In this document: positions 37,275-46,448 of the stretch, one piece after another
Numbering within the stretch: the stretch's first letter is position 1
Layout of the letters: each line of letters opens with the position of its first letter
Translations under genes and position numbers: made by a program
DNA from: Burkholderiales bacterium
GTDB taxonomy: Bacteria > Pseudomonadota > Gammaproteobacteria > Burkholderiales > Casimicrobiaceae
Assembly (NCBI GenBank): GCA_905339295.1
Contig: CAJPFI010000028.1
Coordinates: 1-64,000 of the forward strand
Length of the DNA: 64,000 nt
Direction: 5' to 3'
The notes under the pieces: model-generated
Seen by the model: only the letters and a program-made list of their open reading frames with translations
What the model was told of the DNA's origin: nothing
Databases searched by the model: none

Positions 37275-39785
37275 TCATCCGAGCTGGCGGATCACGGCGA
37301 GCGGCGGCTGGCGCGCGGTGTCGCGCGTGCCGATCCAGCCCGCGAGCGTGACGACGAGCGCGCCGCCGGCCACGCCCCACAGCCACACCCAGCCGGTCGC
37401 GGAGTACGGGATCCTGAACACGCGATCGGCCAGCACCCAGCCGGTCGCGGTCGCGAAGGCCGCGGCGAGCACGCCCGCGAGCGCGCCCAGCACGAGGAAC
37501 TCGGCGATCTGCGCGGCGGACAGCTGGCGGCTCGACGCGCCGATCGTACGCAGGATCGCAGCGTCGAAGCGGCGCTCGTCCTGCGTCGCCGCGATCGCCG
37601 CCTGCAGCACGAGCAGGCCCCCGAGCAGCGTGAACAGGAACACGAACTCCACCGCGCGCGACACCTGGTCCATGATCGACTGCACCTGGCGGATCACGTC
37701 GCCGACGTCGATCGCGAGCACGTTCGGATACTGCTCCAGCAGCGCCGACACCCAGGCGCCGGACGCCGGCCCCTCGGGCAGGCGCACCGCGCCGATGTAC
37801 GACGTCGGCATGCCGTCGAGCGCGCTGGGCGGGAACAGCGTGAAGAAATTCGGCCGGAAGCTGTCCCAGTCGACCTTGCGCAGGCTCGTGATGCGCGCCG
37901 ACACCGGTGTGCCGGCGATGTCGAACGTCAGGTCGTCGCCGAGCTTCAGGCTGAGCGACGCGGCGATGCCGTCCTCCATCGACAGTCCGGCGTCGGCCGC
38001 GGCACCCTTGTTCCAGAAGGTCCCGCTGGTGACGCGATTGGTCGACGGCAGCTCGTCGGCGAACGACAGGTTGAACTCGCGCTCGGCGAGCCGGCGCGAG
38101 CGCGGGTTGTCGTACTTGCGCGTGTCGAGCGCCGCGCCGTTCACCGCGGTCAGGCGGCCGCGCACCATCGGGTAGAGGTCGGTCCCGGGTCCGCCGATGT
38201 CGCGCATCGCCTGGCGCACGCCGTCAACCTGGTCGGGCAGCACGTTGATGACGAAGTGGTTCGGCGCGTCGGGCGGCAGGCTCGCGCGCCAGTTCGTCAT
38301 CAGGTCGCCGCGCACGACCGTGAGCAGCAGGAGCGCCATCAGGCCCAGCGCGAGCGCGCCGACCTGCAGGCTCGACGCGAGCGGTCGTCGCCTCAGGTTC
38401 GCGAGCCCGAAGCGCCACGTGATGCCGCGCTGCGGCAGGCGCTTGAGCACGACGATCAACCCCCAGGCTGCGATCGCCGCGACGACGATCAGCCCGCCGA
38501 CGCCTCCCACCATGATCGCTCCGGTCGTCACGTCCTGCGCCTGCCACCCGATCAGGAGCGCGATCACGCCCGCACCGAGCGCGTACGCGACGAGCGCCGA
38601 CGGCTTCGGGCGCGGCAGGTCGCGCCGGAGCACGCGCAGCGGCGGCACGCTCGCGAGCGCCATGAGCGGCGGCAGCGCGAAGCCGAACAGCAGCAGGACG
38701 CCGGTCGCGAACGCGGCCGCGCCCGGCACGACCGAGGGCGGCGGCAGCTCCGCTTGCGTGAGCGACGCGAGCAGCGACACGAGCAGCGCCTGCCCGCCGA
38801 GCGCGAGCGCGACGCCGACTGCGCTCGCGGCGAGACCGAGCACGACGAACTGCGCCACGAACAGCGCGAGCGCCCTGCCCTCCGACGCGCCGAGGCAGCG
38901 CAGCATCGCCGCGGTGTCGAGATGGCGGCGCAGATAGCGCGACGCGGTCAACGCGACCGCCACCGCCGACAGGATCACCGCGACGAGCGCCGCGAGGCCG
39001 AGGAACTGCTCGGCGCGATCGAGCGTCTGGCGCACCTCGGGCTGCACATCGCGCACGCTCTCCAGCCGCTGCCCCGGCTTGAGGTCCGCGCTCGCCTGCG
39101 ACACGAAGCCCGCGAGCGTCCGGCGTCCGGGCGGTTCGGCGACGAGCAGCCTCCAGGTCGCGCGATTGCCCGGCTGCAGCAGGTTCGTCGCGGCCAGGTC
39201 GTCTGCATGGATCAGCAGGCGTGGACCCGACGACAGGAGCCCGGTCGCGACCTCGGGCTCCTGCTGGATCGCGGGACCGACGACGAGCGTCGACTCGCCC
39301 ACCGTGAGGCGATCGCCGGGCACGAGGCCGAGTCGCTGCGCGAGGCGCTGGTCGGGCCAGGCCTCGCCCCTCGGCGGCGAGCCGGTCGCGCGCGTTCCCT
39401 CCGGCCGCGCGGCGTCGGCCAGCGTGATCTCGCCGCGCAGCGGATAGCCCGGCGGCACGGCCTTCACGTTGGCGAGCACCGGCGCCGCGTCGCTGCCCGG
39501 CTTGTGGACCATGCTGTTGAACCGGATCACCGGCAGCGCGTCGAGCCCGCGCGCGCGCGCCTCGTCGGCGAACGAGCCGGGCAGCGGCCGGTCGGACGAG
39601 ATCATCACGTCGGCGCCCAGCAGGAGGCTCGCCTGCGACGTCAGCGCGGTCTTCACGCGCTCGGCGAAGAAGCCGACAGTGCCCATGCTCGCGACGGCGA
39701 GCACGAGCGCCGCCACGAGCACCGTCAGCTCGCCCGCGCGCCAGTCGCGCACGAGCATGCGCATCGCGAGCCTGACGGTCTTCAT
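37275..39785 (-). CDS. ABC transporter permease, YbbP type (FtsX-like)
   Basis: 836 aa with ten predicted membrane helices: one at 20-40, a cluster at about 260-480 and a C-terminal set at about 700-830. Periplasmic MacB-like domains lie between. FtsX-type stretches AAMLRCLGASEGRALALFVAQ and AAILRTIGASSRQLSAAQIAEF are duplicated, as in YbbP. With the following ATPase it forms a YbbAP-like mechanotransmission or lipid-related system. The order arylesterase / YbbA / YbbP is conserved in proteobacteria. It ends beside a palindrome. Confidence 0.93.
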   Translation of the reverse strand: MKTVRLAMRMLVRDWRAGELTVLVAALVLAVASMGTVGFFAERVKTALTSQASLLLGADVMISSDRPLPGSFADEARARGLDALPVIRFNSMVHKPGSDAAPVLANVKAVPPGYPLRGEITLADAARPEGTRATGSPPRGEAWPDQRLAQRLGLVPGDRLTVGESTLVVGPAIQQEPEVATGLLSSGPRLLIHADDLAATNLLQPGNRATWRLLVAEPPGRRTLAGFVSQASADLKPGQRLESVRDVQPEVRQTLDRAEQFLGLAALVAVILSAVAVALTASRYLRRHLDTAAMLRCLGASEGRALALFVAQFVVLGLAASAVGVALALGGQALLVSLLASLTQAELPPPSVVPGAAAFATGVLLLFGFALPPLMALASVPPLRVLRRDLPRPKPSALVAYALGAGVIALLIGWQAQDVTTGAIMVGGVGGLIVVAAIAAWGLIVVLKRLPQRGITWRFGLANLRRRPLASSLQVGALALGLMALLLLTVVRGDLMTNWRASLPPDAPNHFVINVLPDQVDGVRQAMRDIGGPGTDLYPMVRGRLTAVNGAALDTRKYDNPRSRRLAEREFNLSFADELPSTNRVTSGTFWNKGAAADAGLSMEDGIAASLSLKLGDDLTFDIAGTPVSARITSLRKVDWDSFRPNFFTLFPPSALDGMPTSYIGAVRLPEGPASGAWVSALLEQYPNVLAIDVGDVIRQVQSIMDQVSRAVEFVFLFTLLGGLLVLQAAIAATQDERRFDAAILRTIGASSRQLSAAQIAEFLVLGALAGVLAAAFATATGWVLADRVFRIPYSATGWVWLWGVAGGALVVTLAGWIGTRDTARQPPLAVIRQLG

Positions 39786-39810
39786 CGGGGCGAGGCGGTC
39801 GCGCACGGCG

Positions 39811-40521
39811 TCAGTGCGTGGCTTCGTCGGCGACGAGGCGGCCGGCCGCGAGCGACAGGCGCCGCGTGCAGCGCGACGCAAGCGCGGTGTCGTGGGTGAC
39901 GAGGACGAGCGTCGTGCCGTGCTCGTGGTTGAGGCGGAACATCAGCTCCGCGATCTCGGCGCCGGTCGCGCCGTCGAGGTTGCCGGTCGGCTCGTCGGCC
40001 ATCAGGAGCTTCGGATCGCCGGCGAACGCGCGCGCGATCGCGACGCGCTGCTGCTCGCCGCCCGAGAGCTGCTTCGGGTAGTGCGTCGTGCGTTTTGCGA
40101 GGCCCACGCGCGTGAGCCATTCGCGCGCCTTCGCGGTCGCGTCGTCCGCGCCGGCCAGCTCGAGCGGCAACATCACGTTCTCGAGCGCCGTCAGCGCAGG
40201 CAGAAGCTGGAACGACTGGAACACGAAGCCGAGCAGCCGCTGGCGCATCGCCGCGCGCGCGTCCTCGTCGAGCCCGGACAGCGCCTGGCCGTCGACCCAC
40301 ACTTCTCCCTCGCTGGGCTGGTCGAGGCCCGCGAGCAGGCCCAGCAGCGTCGTCTTTCCCGAGCCCGACGCGCCGACGATCGCAACCGAATCGCCCGGCG
40401 CGATGTCGAACGTGACGCCGTCGAGGATCGTGAGCGGCGCATCGCCGCTCACGACGGTCTTGGTCAGCCCCGCGGCGCGCAGCAACGAAGGCGCCTTCGG
40501 GGCGTCGACAGATGGGATCAT
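39811..40521 (-). CDS. ABC transporter ATP-binding protein, YbbA type
   Basis: 236 aa with Walker A GASGSGKT (50-57), signature LSGGEQQRVAIARA, Walker B LLMADEPTGNLD and H-loop VTHD. It belongs to the LolD/MacB ATPase group. It is 25 nt upstream of the YbbP-like permease. The ATG MIPSVDAPK was preferred; the frame is open further upstream, into the divergent promoter. It is divergent from the arylesterase, as in E. coli ybbA/tesA. Confidence 0.93.
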   Translation of the reverse strand: MIPSVDAPKAPSLLRAAGLTKTVVSGDAPLTILDGVTFDIAPGDSVAIVGASGSGKTTLLGLLAGLDQPSEGEVWVDGQALSGLDEDARAAMRQRLLGFVFQSFQLLPALTALENVMLPLELAGADDATAKAREWLTRVGLAKRTTHYPKQLSGGEQQRVAIARAFAGDPKLLMADEPTGNLDGATGAEIAELMFRLNHEHGTTLVLVTHDTALASRCTRRLSLAAGRLVADEATH

Positions 40522-40641
40522 CCGATGACGATGGGGGCAGGGACGTGCACCCGCAAGGGGCGATGGCGACGAAACGCGGCCCTGCGGCACAGGCCGCCGA
40601 TTCTACGCGATGGACCGGGACGGCCCGCCGGAGCGTTCCCC

Positions 40642-40647
40642 TACAAT
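40642..40647 (+). promoter_or_regulatory. -10-like element (TACAAT) of the arylesterase gene
   Basis: CCCTACAATGAGG lies 9 nt before the ATG, which would leave only a very short leader. No -35 is evident. It is the same CCCTA.AAT style as the TPR-Fic promoters. Confidence 0.45.
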
Positions 40648-40656
40648 GAGGCTTCC

Positions 40657-41361
40657 ATGACCGGTCCGTACCCACGCCGCCGCGCGACCCTCGCCGCGCT
40701 CGCCGCCGCGATGACGTTGGTGGCTTCCGCGCTCGCCGGTCCGGCCCTGGAGGGCGGCGCCTGGGGGGAGGCCCGCGCGGCGAGCCATGGAGGGGCGTCG
40801 TCCCTGCCGCCGGTGATCCTCGTGCTGGGCGACTCGATTTCGGCCGCGTACGGCCTGCCGCCGGGGACGGGATGGACCGATCTGCTGCAGGAGCGCCTGC
40901 GCGAGCGCGGCCGCGCGCACCGCGTCGTCAACGCGAGCATCAGCGGCGACACGACGGCCGGCGGGCGATCGCGCCTGCCCGCGCTCCTCGCGCGGCACAA
41001 GCCGGCGATCGTCGTGATCGAGCTGGGCGGCAACGACGGCCTGCGCGGCGGCAACCTGGCGGCGACGCGCGGCAACCTCGTCGCGATGATCAGCGCGGCG
41101 AGATCCGCCGGCGCGAAGGTGCTGATCGTCGGCATGAAGCTGCCGCCGAACTACGGCCCCGCGTACATCCGCGAGTTCGACGCGACGTATGCCGAGGTGG
41201 CGAGAGCGCAACATGTGCCGCTCGTGCCGTTCTTCTTCGCCGGCTTCGGCGAGGATCGCGACTGGTTCCAGCCCGACGGCATCCACCCGACCGAGGCCGC
41301 GCAGCCGAGGCTGCTCGACAACGTCTGGCCGGCGATCGAGCGCCTGCTTCCGAAGCGATGA
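40657..41361 (+). CDS. SGNH-family arylesterase / lysophospholipase (TesA-like)
   Basis: 234 aa with a long exported N-terminus (hydrophobic 11-30, cleavage around AWGEARA). Block I is LVLGDSISAAYG (Ser60), with GGND (block III) and DGIHPTEAA (block V, Asp and His). It matches TesA/arylesterase from the conserved tesA-ybbA-ybbP locus: periplasmic hydrolysis of acyl esters or thioesters. The stop overlaps the mnmH start (ATGA). Confidence 0.93.
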   Translation: MTGPYPRRRATLAALAAAMTLVASALAGPALEGGAWGEARAASHGGASSLPPVILVLGDSISAAYGLPPGTGWTDLLQERLRERGRAHRVVNASISGDTTAGGRSRLPALLARHKPAIVVIELGGNDGLRGGNLAATRGNLVAMISAARSAGAKVLIVGMKLPPNYGPAYIREFDATYAEVARAQHVPLVPFFFAGFGEDRDWFQPDGIHPTEAAQPRLLDNVWPAIERLLPKR

Positions 41362-42419
41362 GCGCGCGCGCGCCGCGCACCGTCGGCGTCGACGCGATCG
41401 CGCTCCACCCGGAACGCATCGACGTGCGAAGCCCGTCGGAGTTCGCGGACGACCACCTCCCCGATGCGATCAGCTGCCCGGTCCTCGACGACGCCGAGCG
41501 GGCGCAGGTCGGCACGCTGCACGCCCAGTCCGGCGCGTTCGAGGCGAGGAAGGTCGGCGCGGCCTTCGTGTCGCGGCGAATCGCGGACATCCTCGAGACG
41601 GTCGCGCATGACAGGCCGCGCGACTGGTCGCCGCTCGTCTACTGCTGGCGCGGCGGCAAGCGCTCGGAGTCGCTCGCGCACGTGCTGAACGAGATCGGCT
41701 TCCCCGCGGTGCGCCTCGATGGCGGCTACCGCACGTGGCGCCGCCACGTCGTCGCGCGACTCGCCGCGCTGCCCGCGACGTTCCGCTTTCGCGTCGTCTG
41801 CGGGCTCACCGGATCGGGCAAGAGTCGCCTGCTCGCGGCACTCGCGGCGCAAGGCGCGCAGGTCCTCGACCTCGAGGCGCTTGCGCGCCACCGCGGCTCG
41901 CTGCTCGGCGACCTGCCCGGCGCCCCGCAGCCGTCGCAGAAGGCGTTCGAGACCGCGATGCACGAGGCCTGCGCGGGATTCGACCCGGGCCGGCCCGTCT
42001 ACGTGGAATCGGAGAGCCGCAGGATCGGCGCGCTGCAGGTGCCCGACGCGCTGCTCGCGGCGATGCGCAAGGCGCCGTGCCTGCGAGTCGAACTCGCGAC
42101 GCCGGCCCGCGTCGCGTTGCTCGAGGAGGAATACGCGCACTTCCTCGCCGACCCGGAAGCGCTGGCCGCGCGGCTCTCGCGGCTGAAGGACATGCACGGG
42201 CTCGCGACCATCGAGCGATGGAGCGCCCTCGCGCGCGCAGGCGCCTTCGACGCGCTGGTGGCCGAACTGCTCGAGGTCCACTACGATCCGACCTACGCGC
42301 GCGCGATGTCGAAGAACTATGCAGGCTTCGCGGCCGCCTCGCCGGTGTCGCCGGACGGGATCGCGATGCCGGCATGGCGCGCACTCGCGCGCGAGATCGT
42401 CGCGGGCGAAGACACCTGA
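41358..42419 (+). CDS. mnmH: tRNA 2-selenouridine synthase
   Basis: 353 aa. The N-terminal rhodanese domain carries Cys96 in LVYCWRGGKRS (Cys97 in E. coli). The C-terminal P-loop domain has GLTGSGKS (149-156). The enzyme geranylates and then selenylates 2-thiouridine at tRNA position 34. Presence implies use of selenophosphate, although selD is not in the window. It overlaps the arylesterase stop by 4 nt. Confidence 0.95.
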   Translation: MSARAPRTVGVDAIALHPERIDVRSPSEFADDHLPDAISCPVLDDAERAQVGTLHAQSGAFEARKVGAAFVSRRIADILETVAHDRPRDWSPLVYCWRGGKRSESLAHVLNEIGFPAVRLDGGYRTWRRHVVARLAALPATFRFRVVCGLTGSGKSRLLAALAAQGAQVLDLEALARHRGSLLGDLPGAPQPSQKAFETAMHEACAGFDPGRPVYVESESRRIGALQVPDALLAAMRKAPCLRVELATPARVALLEEEYAHFLADPEALAARLSRLKDMHGLATIERWSALARAGAFDALVAELLEVHYDPTYARAMSKNYAGFAAASPVSPDGIAMPAWRALAREIVAGEDT

Positions 42420-42506
42420 CCGAGGGCCAGGCGCGACGGAACGCCGCCCGGGCACCGCCCCCCGATCCCGGCTCTCGCGCCGCTACGCTGCCACCCCCAC
42501 GCCACC

Positions 42507-43343
42507 ATGCCCGCTCACCCGTTTCGCATCGTCAACGTCTTCGCCGAGTCGGCGCTCGCCGGCAACCCGCTCGCGGTCGTCGAGGACGCGCGCGGCCTCG
42601 ACGCCGCGACAATGCAGGCGCTCGCGCTGCAGTTCAACCTGTCGGAGACGACCTTCCTCCTGCCGTCGTCGACGGCCACCGCGCGCGTGCGCATCTTCAC
42701 GCCGACCTTCGAGATGCCGTTCGCGGGCCACCCGACGCTCGGCAGCGCGCACGTGGCGCGCGACCTCGGCGGCACCGGCGACCGCATCACGCTGGAGTTG
42801 AACGCCGGCGTGATCCCGGTCGAGGCGGACGGAGACGTGTGGACGCTGCAGGCGAACGCGCCGACGCATCGCGCGCCCGAGGCGTCGGGCGACGAGCTCG
42901 CGTCGATGCTCGGACTGGCGGCGTCCGACATGGCCGGCACGCCGCTGTGGATCGACACCGGCTCCGACCAGCTCGTGAGTCCGCTCGCGTCGTTCGACGC
43001 GGTGCGCCGCGCGATGCCGCGCGCGGACGCCCTCCGCGCCCACGCGAGCAGCGGACCTCGCACCCTCGCGTACGTCTTCGCGCGCGACGGTGACCGCGTG
43101 CTGGCACGCTTCTTCTTCCTGAAGCACACGTCGATCGTCGAGGATCCGGGCACCGGATCGGCCTGCGCGAACCTCGGCGGATGGCTGCTCGCGACCGGTG
43201 CGCCGCTTCCGCAGCGACTCGCGATCGACCAGGGCGAGTCCGTCGGCCGAGCGTGCCGGCTCGGCCTCGAGGTGACGGCCGACCGGCGCATCCGCGTGTC
43301 CGGCCGCGTGATCGAGATCGCGCGCGGCACGCTGCGGCTGTGA
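42507..43343 (+). CDS. PhzF-family isomerase/epimerase-like protein
   Basis: 278 aa, diaminopimelate epimerase-like fold. FRIVNVFAESALAGNPLAVV opens the protein. The active-site acid is Glu47 in FNLSETTFL, equivalent to Glu45 of PhzF, and DPGTGSACANLGGWL is the second signature. No phenazine genes are nearby, so a phenazine role is not implied. It starts 87 nt after mnmH. Confidence 0.9.
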   Translation: MPAHPFRIVNVFAESALAGNPLAVVEDARGLDAATMQALALQFNLSETTFLLPSSTATARVRIFTPTFEMPFAGHPTLGSAHVARDLGGTGDRITLELNAGVIPVEADGDVWTLQANAPTHRAPEASGDELASMLGLAASDMAGTPLWIDTGSDQLVSPLASFDAVRRAMPRADALRAHASSGPRTLAYVFARDGDRVLARFFFLKHTSIVEDPGTGSACANLGGWLLATGAPLPQRLAIDQGESVGRACRLGLEVTADRRIRVSGRVIEIARGTLRL

Positions 43344-43763
43344 CGCGGGCGCAAGTGGGCCGGCCGCCGTCGATTGCCCCCGGCGATGCCTGGTCGAGGC
43401 ACGCGCCGGCTCACGCGGCGCACGACGATCCCCCGTTGCGCGGCCCGGGAGCCGGCGCGCCGCGACGCCGTCGCGCATGAGCGTCGCGGGCTCGCCCGCG
43501 ACGACGACGCGATCGACGCGCCTGCCGAACAGGTCGGCCGGGCGGTCGAGCTCGAAGACCTTCCCCTCGATCGCGGCGCCAGGGACGCCGAAGCACGCGA
43601 CCTCGGCGCGGATCAGCGTCAGGCGGGCAGGCCCGCGTGCAGGGCGATGCCGTCGCCGCCGGCGGGCGCGTGCCGCGTCAGGTGCGGCAGGCCGACCGGC
43701 GCATACGCCCGATGCCGCGGGCGCGGCCGTCGCGCACGTACGCGCCGCGGCGCTCGCGCGGCG
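43344..43763. other. 420-nt stretch without a defensible gene
   Basis: No ORF with a plausible start and family match is visible. On the minus strand, between about 43625 and 43478, one frame reads like a real protein (LIRAEVACFGVPGAAIEG, then FELDRPADLFGRRVDRVVVA) but begins right after a stop. The frame next to it (GLPHLTRHAPAGGDGIALHA) ends in that stop. A frameshifted remnant is possible; I do not recognise the family. Confidence 0.4.
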
Positions 43764-44564
43764 TCACGCGCCGGGTCGCGCAGGCGCGGTGGCGTCCCAC
43801 GCCGCGAGGAACTCGCGCCAGTGCGGCGCGCCGGTCGCGCCGATCCTCTCGCGCACGAGCGAGATCTCGGCGGCGTAGGCGCCCGCGGCCAGCTCGCCGC
43901 GCATCAGCCGGAATCGCTGGTAGAGAAGGTAGGTGTTGAGCGCGTCGCACTCGCAGTAGCGGCGCACCTCGTCGATCGCGCCGCGCGCGACCGCCGCCGC
44001 GACGTCGCCGCCGTCCATGCCGAGCTTGCCGGGAAAGCCCGCGAGCTTCGCCATCGCGTCGAGCGGCGCGTTCGCGCGCGCCTGGAACTGCGCGAGCACG
44101 TCCATCAGGTCGATGTGGCGCGTGTGGTAGCGGCTCAGGTAGTTGTTGAACCTGAACTCGCGGTCGTCGTCGCCCCAGTCCCAGTAGCGCGGCGCCGGAA
44201 CGCCGTGGATCATCGCGCGATGGTGGAGCACCGGGAGGTCGAAGCCGCAGCCGTTCCAGCTCACGAGCTGGGGCGTGAACTTCTCGATGCCCTCGAAGAA
44301 GCGCCGGATCAGGTCGGCCTCGGACTCGTCGCGCTCGCCGACCGACCAGACCTTGAGGTCGTCCCCGCGCCGCAGCGCGCACGCGATCGCGACGACCTTG
44401 TGCAGATAATGCGGCGGGAAGTCGCTGCCGGTCTGCGCGCGGCGTGCCTGCGCGTAGCCGTCGGCCACGTCCGCGTCGGACAGTTCCGCAGGCAGCCCGT
44501 TGAGGCGACGAATCCCGTCGACATCGGGGACGGTCTCGAGGTCGAAGACGAGGATCGGCGTCAT
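43764..44564 (-). CDS. Predicted 3'-5' exonuclease (PolB-related, DnaQ-like)
   Basis: 266 aa. ExoI is VFDLETVPD (Asp8, Glu10), ExoII QLVSWNGCGFDLPVL and ExoIII YCECDALNTYLLY with the YxxxD-type acid. The FNNYLSRYHTRHIDLMDVL stretch is specific to the small family of predicted exonucleases related to PolB exonuclease domains. A likely role is DNA or RNA end trimming. It is next to cysM on the same strand, 108 nt apart. Confidence 0.88.
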   Translation of the reverse strand: MTPILVFDLETVPDVDGIRRLNGLPAELSDADVADGYAQARRAQTGSDFPPHYLHKVVAIACALRRGDDLKVWSVGERDESEADLIRRFFEGIEKFTPQLVSWNGCGFDLPVLHHRAMIHGVPAPRYWDWGDDDREFRFNNYLSRYHTRHIDLMDVLAQFQARANAPLDAMAKLAGFPGKLGMDGGDVAAAVARGAIDEVRRYCECDALNTYLLYQRFRLMRGELAAGAYAAEISLVRERIGATGAPHWREFLAAWDATAPARPGA

Positions 44565-44672
44565 CGCGCCCCCTCGACGCGGTCGCTCGTCGGATGGCCA
44601 ACGATATGCCCCGACGCGAAGCCGACGCCGCGCGCCCGCCCGGCCGGCGCCCTGCGCAGGACAGGCCTGCGT

Positions 44673-45563
44673 TCACGCATACACGCCGGTCGAGAGATAC
44701 CGGTCGCCGCGGTCGCACACGATGAACGCGATCGTGGCGTTTTCGACCTCGCGCGAGAGGCGCAGCGCGACCGCGCACGCGCCCCCGGAACTGACGCCGG
44801 CGAAGATGCCTTCCTCGCGCGCCAGCCGGCGCATCGTGTCCTCGGCTTCCGACTGCGTGACCGATTCGATGCGATCGACGCGGCCGGCGTCGTAGATCCT
44901 CGGCACGTACGCCTCCGGCCACTTGCGAATGCCCGGGATCGACGCGCCCTCCGCGGGTTGCGCGCCGACGACGACGACCGACGGGCTCCGCTCCTTCAGG
45001 AAGCGCGAGACGCCCATGATCGTGCCGGTCGTGCCCATGGCGGACACGAAATGCGTGATGCGTCCGCCGGTGTCGCGCCACAGCTCGGGGCCGGTGCCGC
45101 GGTAGTGCGCGAGCGGGTTGTCCGGGTTCGCGAACTGGTCGAGGATCACGCCGCGTCCTTCCGAGCGCATGCGCCCCGCAAGGTCGCGCGCGCCTTCCAT
45201 GCCCTCGGCCTTCGTGACGAGGACCACCTCGGCGCCGTACGCGGTCATCGCCTGCCGACGCTCGAGCGACAGGTTGTCGGGCATGATCAGCACCATCCGG
45301 TAGCCTTTCATCGCCGCGACCATCGCGAGCGCGATGCCGGTGTTGCCGGACGTCGCCTCGACCAGCGTGTCGCCGGGCCGGATGTCGCCGCGCTTCTCGG
45401 CCTCGACGATCATCGACAGCGCCGGCCGGTCCTTGACCGAGCCTGCCGGGTTGTTTCCCTCGAGCTTGGCGAGGACCGTGTTCGACGTCGTGCCCGGAAG
45501 CCGCACGAGGCGGACCAGCGGCGTGTTGCCGACGACGGATTCGAGCGTGTGAGCGTTGGACAT
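44673..45563 (-). CDS. cysM: Cysteine synthase B
   Basis: 296 aa PLP enzyme making cysteine from O-acetylserine and sulfide or thiosulfate. The PLP lysine is Lys44 in NPAGSVKDRPAL; SGNTGIALAMVAA and VSAMGTTGTIMG are the cofactor and phosphate-binding loops. GAQPAEGASIPGIRKWP, with an Arg rather than the CysK residue, favours the CysM form. Neighbourhood with comEA and hldD is standard for betaproteobacteria. Confidence 0.94.
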   Translation of the reverse strand: MSNAHTLESVVGNTPLVRLVRLPGTTSNTVLAKLEGNNPAGSVKDRPALSMIVEAEKRGDIRPGDTLVEATSGNTGIALAMVAAMKGYRMVLIMPDNLSLERRQAMTAYGAEVVLVTKAEGMEGARDLAGRMRSEGRGVILDQFANPDNPLAHYRGTGPELWRDTGGRITHFVSAMGTTGTIMGVSRFLKERSPSVVVVGAQPAEGASIPGIRKWPEAYVPRIYDAGRVDRIESVTQSEAEDTMRRLAREEGIFAGVSSGGACAVALRLSREVENATIAFIVCDRGDRYLSTGVYA

Positions 45564-45652
45564 GCGTGCGCGTCGTGTGATCGAGTCCGGCACCGTGATT
45601 CGCGCGACCCGGATCCCTGCAAGCCTTGGCGTCGGGACGGCGCGGCCCGCGT

Positions 45653-45850
45653 CTACTTCGCCGGCGGCCTTGCGGATGCCGCGCCCTCCGGTGATCGCGC
45701 CGCGCGCTTCATGCCGGGAAGCGCGCTCCCGTCCTGCCCCTTGCCTTCGGCCCGGCCCGCGCCGATCGCGGCGCCGGCATCGACGTCGACTGCCGTCGCC
45801 GCCAATGCGGAGAGCCTGAACGCCATCGGCAACGCGGCGTACCGCCTCAT
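45653..45850 (-). CDS. Small exported hypothetical protein
   Basis: 65 aa. A possible signal peptide (MAFRLSALAATAVDVDAGAA) is followed by a Gly/Ala/Pro-rich tail with Lys. The main support is a good GGAGG ribosome site 6 nt before the ATG and its place between comEA and cysM on the same strand. Composition is biased and no family is recognised, so it could be spurious. Confidence 0.42.
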   Translation of the reverse strand: MRRYAALPMAFRLSALAATAVDVDAGAAIGAGRAEGKGQDGSALPGMKRAARSPEGAASARPPAK

Positions 45851-45982
45851 GCTCGCCTCCGCCAGAGTCGGCGCCCGCGCGGTGAATGCCGCCGGCGGTC
45901 GATACGGCCAATTGTAGCGCCCTCGACCGACCGCGGCCCGTTCCGGGGGACGCCGTTGCGCGTCCCCCGGGCCTGCCGGCCC

Positions 45983-46363
45983 CTACTTGCGCGGCTTCTC
46001 GTCCGCGATCCGTCCCGCATCGGCGCGCGCAACCGCAGGCATCCCCTTCGCGTCGACCCGCCTCGCGGGCGGCTTGCCGACGGCATCGGCGCGCGCGGCG
46101 CCCTTTGCGGGGGCGGCACCGACCGAGAGCTCCGGCCGGAGGCGCTCGACGAGCTTGCCGCGGAAGCCCTTGACGTCCCTCAGGTCGTCGACCGAATTGA
46201 ACGGCCCTTGCGCCGCCCGGTGATCGAGGATCGCCTGCGCCTTCGTCGGGCCGATGCCAGGCACCGCGAGGAGCTCGTCGCGGGTGGCGGTGTTGAGGTT
46301 GACCGCGGCGAGCGCGGGGGAGAACGCGAACGCGAGCGCGAGCGCGGCGACGATGCGAACCAT
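45983..46363 (-). CDS. comEA: ComEA-like helix-hairpin-helix DNA-binding protein
   Basis: 126 aa with signal peptide (cleavage near ALA-AVN). Two HhH motifs read VNLNTATRDELLAVPGIGPTKAQ and FNSVDDLRDVKGFRGKLV. A Pro/Ala/Lys-rich tail follows, longer than in minimal ComEA proteins. It binds incoming DNA in the periplasm during natural transformation. The tail (KGAARADAVGKPP) may add nonspecific DNA affinity. Confidence 0.9.
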   Translation of the reverse strand: MVRIVAALALAFAFSPALAAVNLNTATRDELLAVPGIGPTKAQAILDHRAAQGPFNSVDDLRDVKGFRGKLVERLRPELSVGAAPAKGAARADAVGKPPARRVDAKGMPAVARADAGRIADEKPRK

Positions 46364-46448
46364 GGTGACCCTCCTGGCGGTGGATGCGGCCGGGACGGAT
46401 TCCGCGAGACGTCTCGCGATTCCTCCGGTCGTGCCGCAAGTCTCGGGG

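Noticed and set aside
42507-43343. Phenazine biosynthesis assignment for the PhzF-like gene
   Set aside because: No other phenazine genes occur nearby, and most PhzF relatives act elsewhere.
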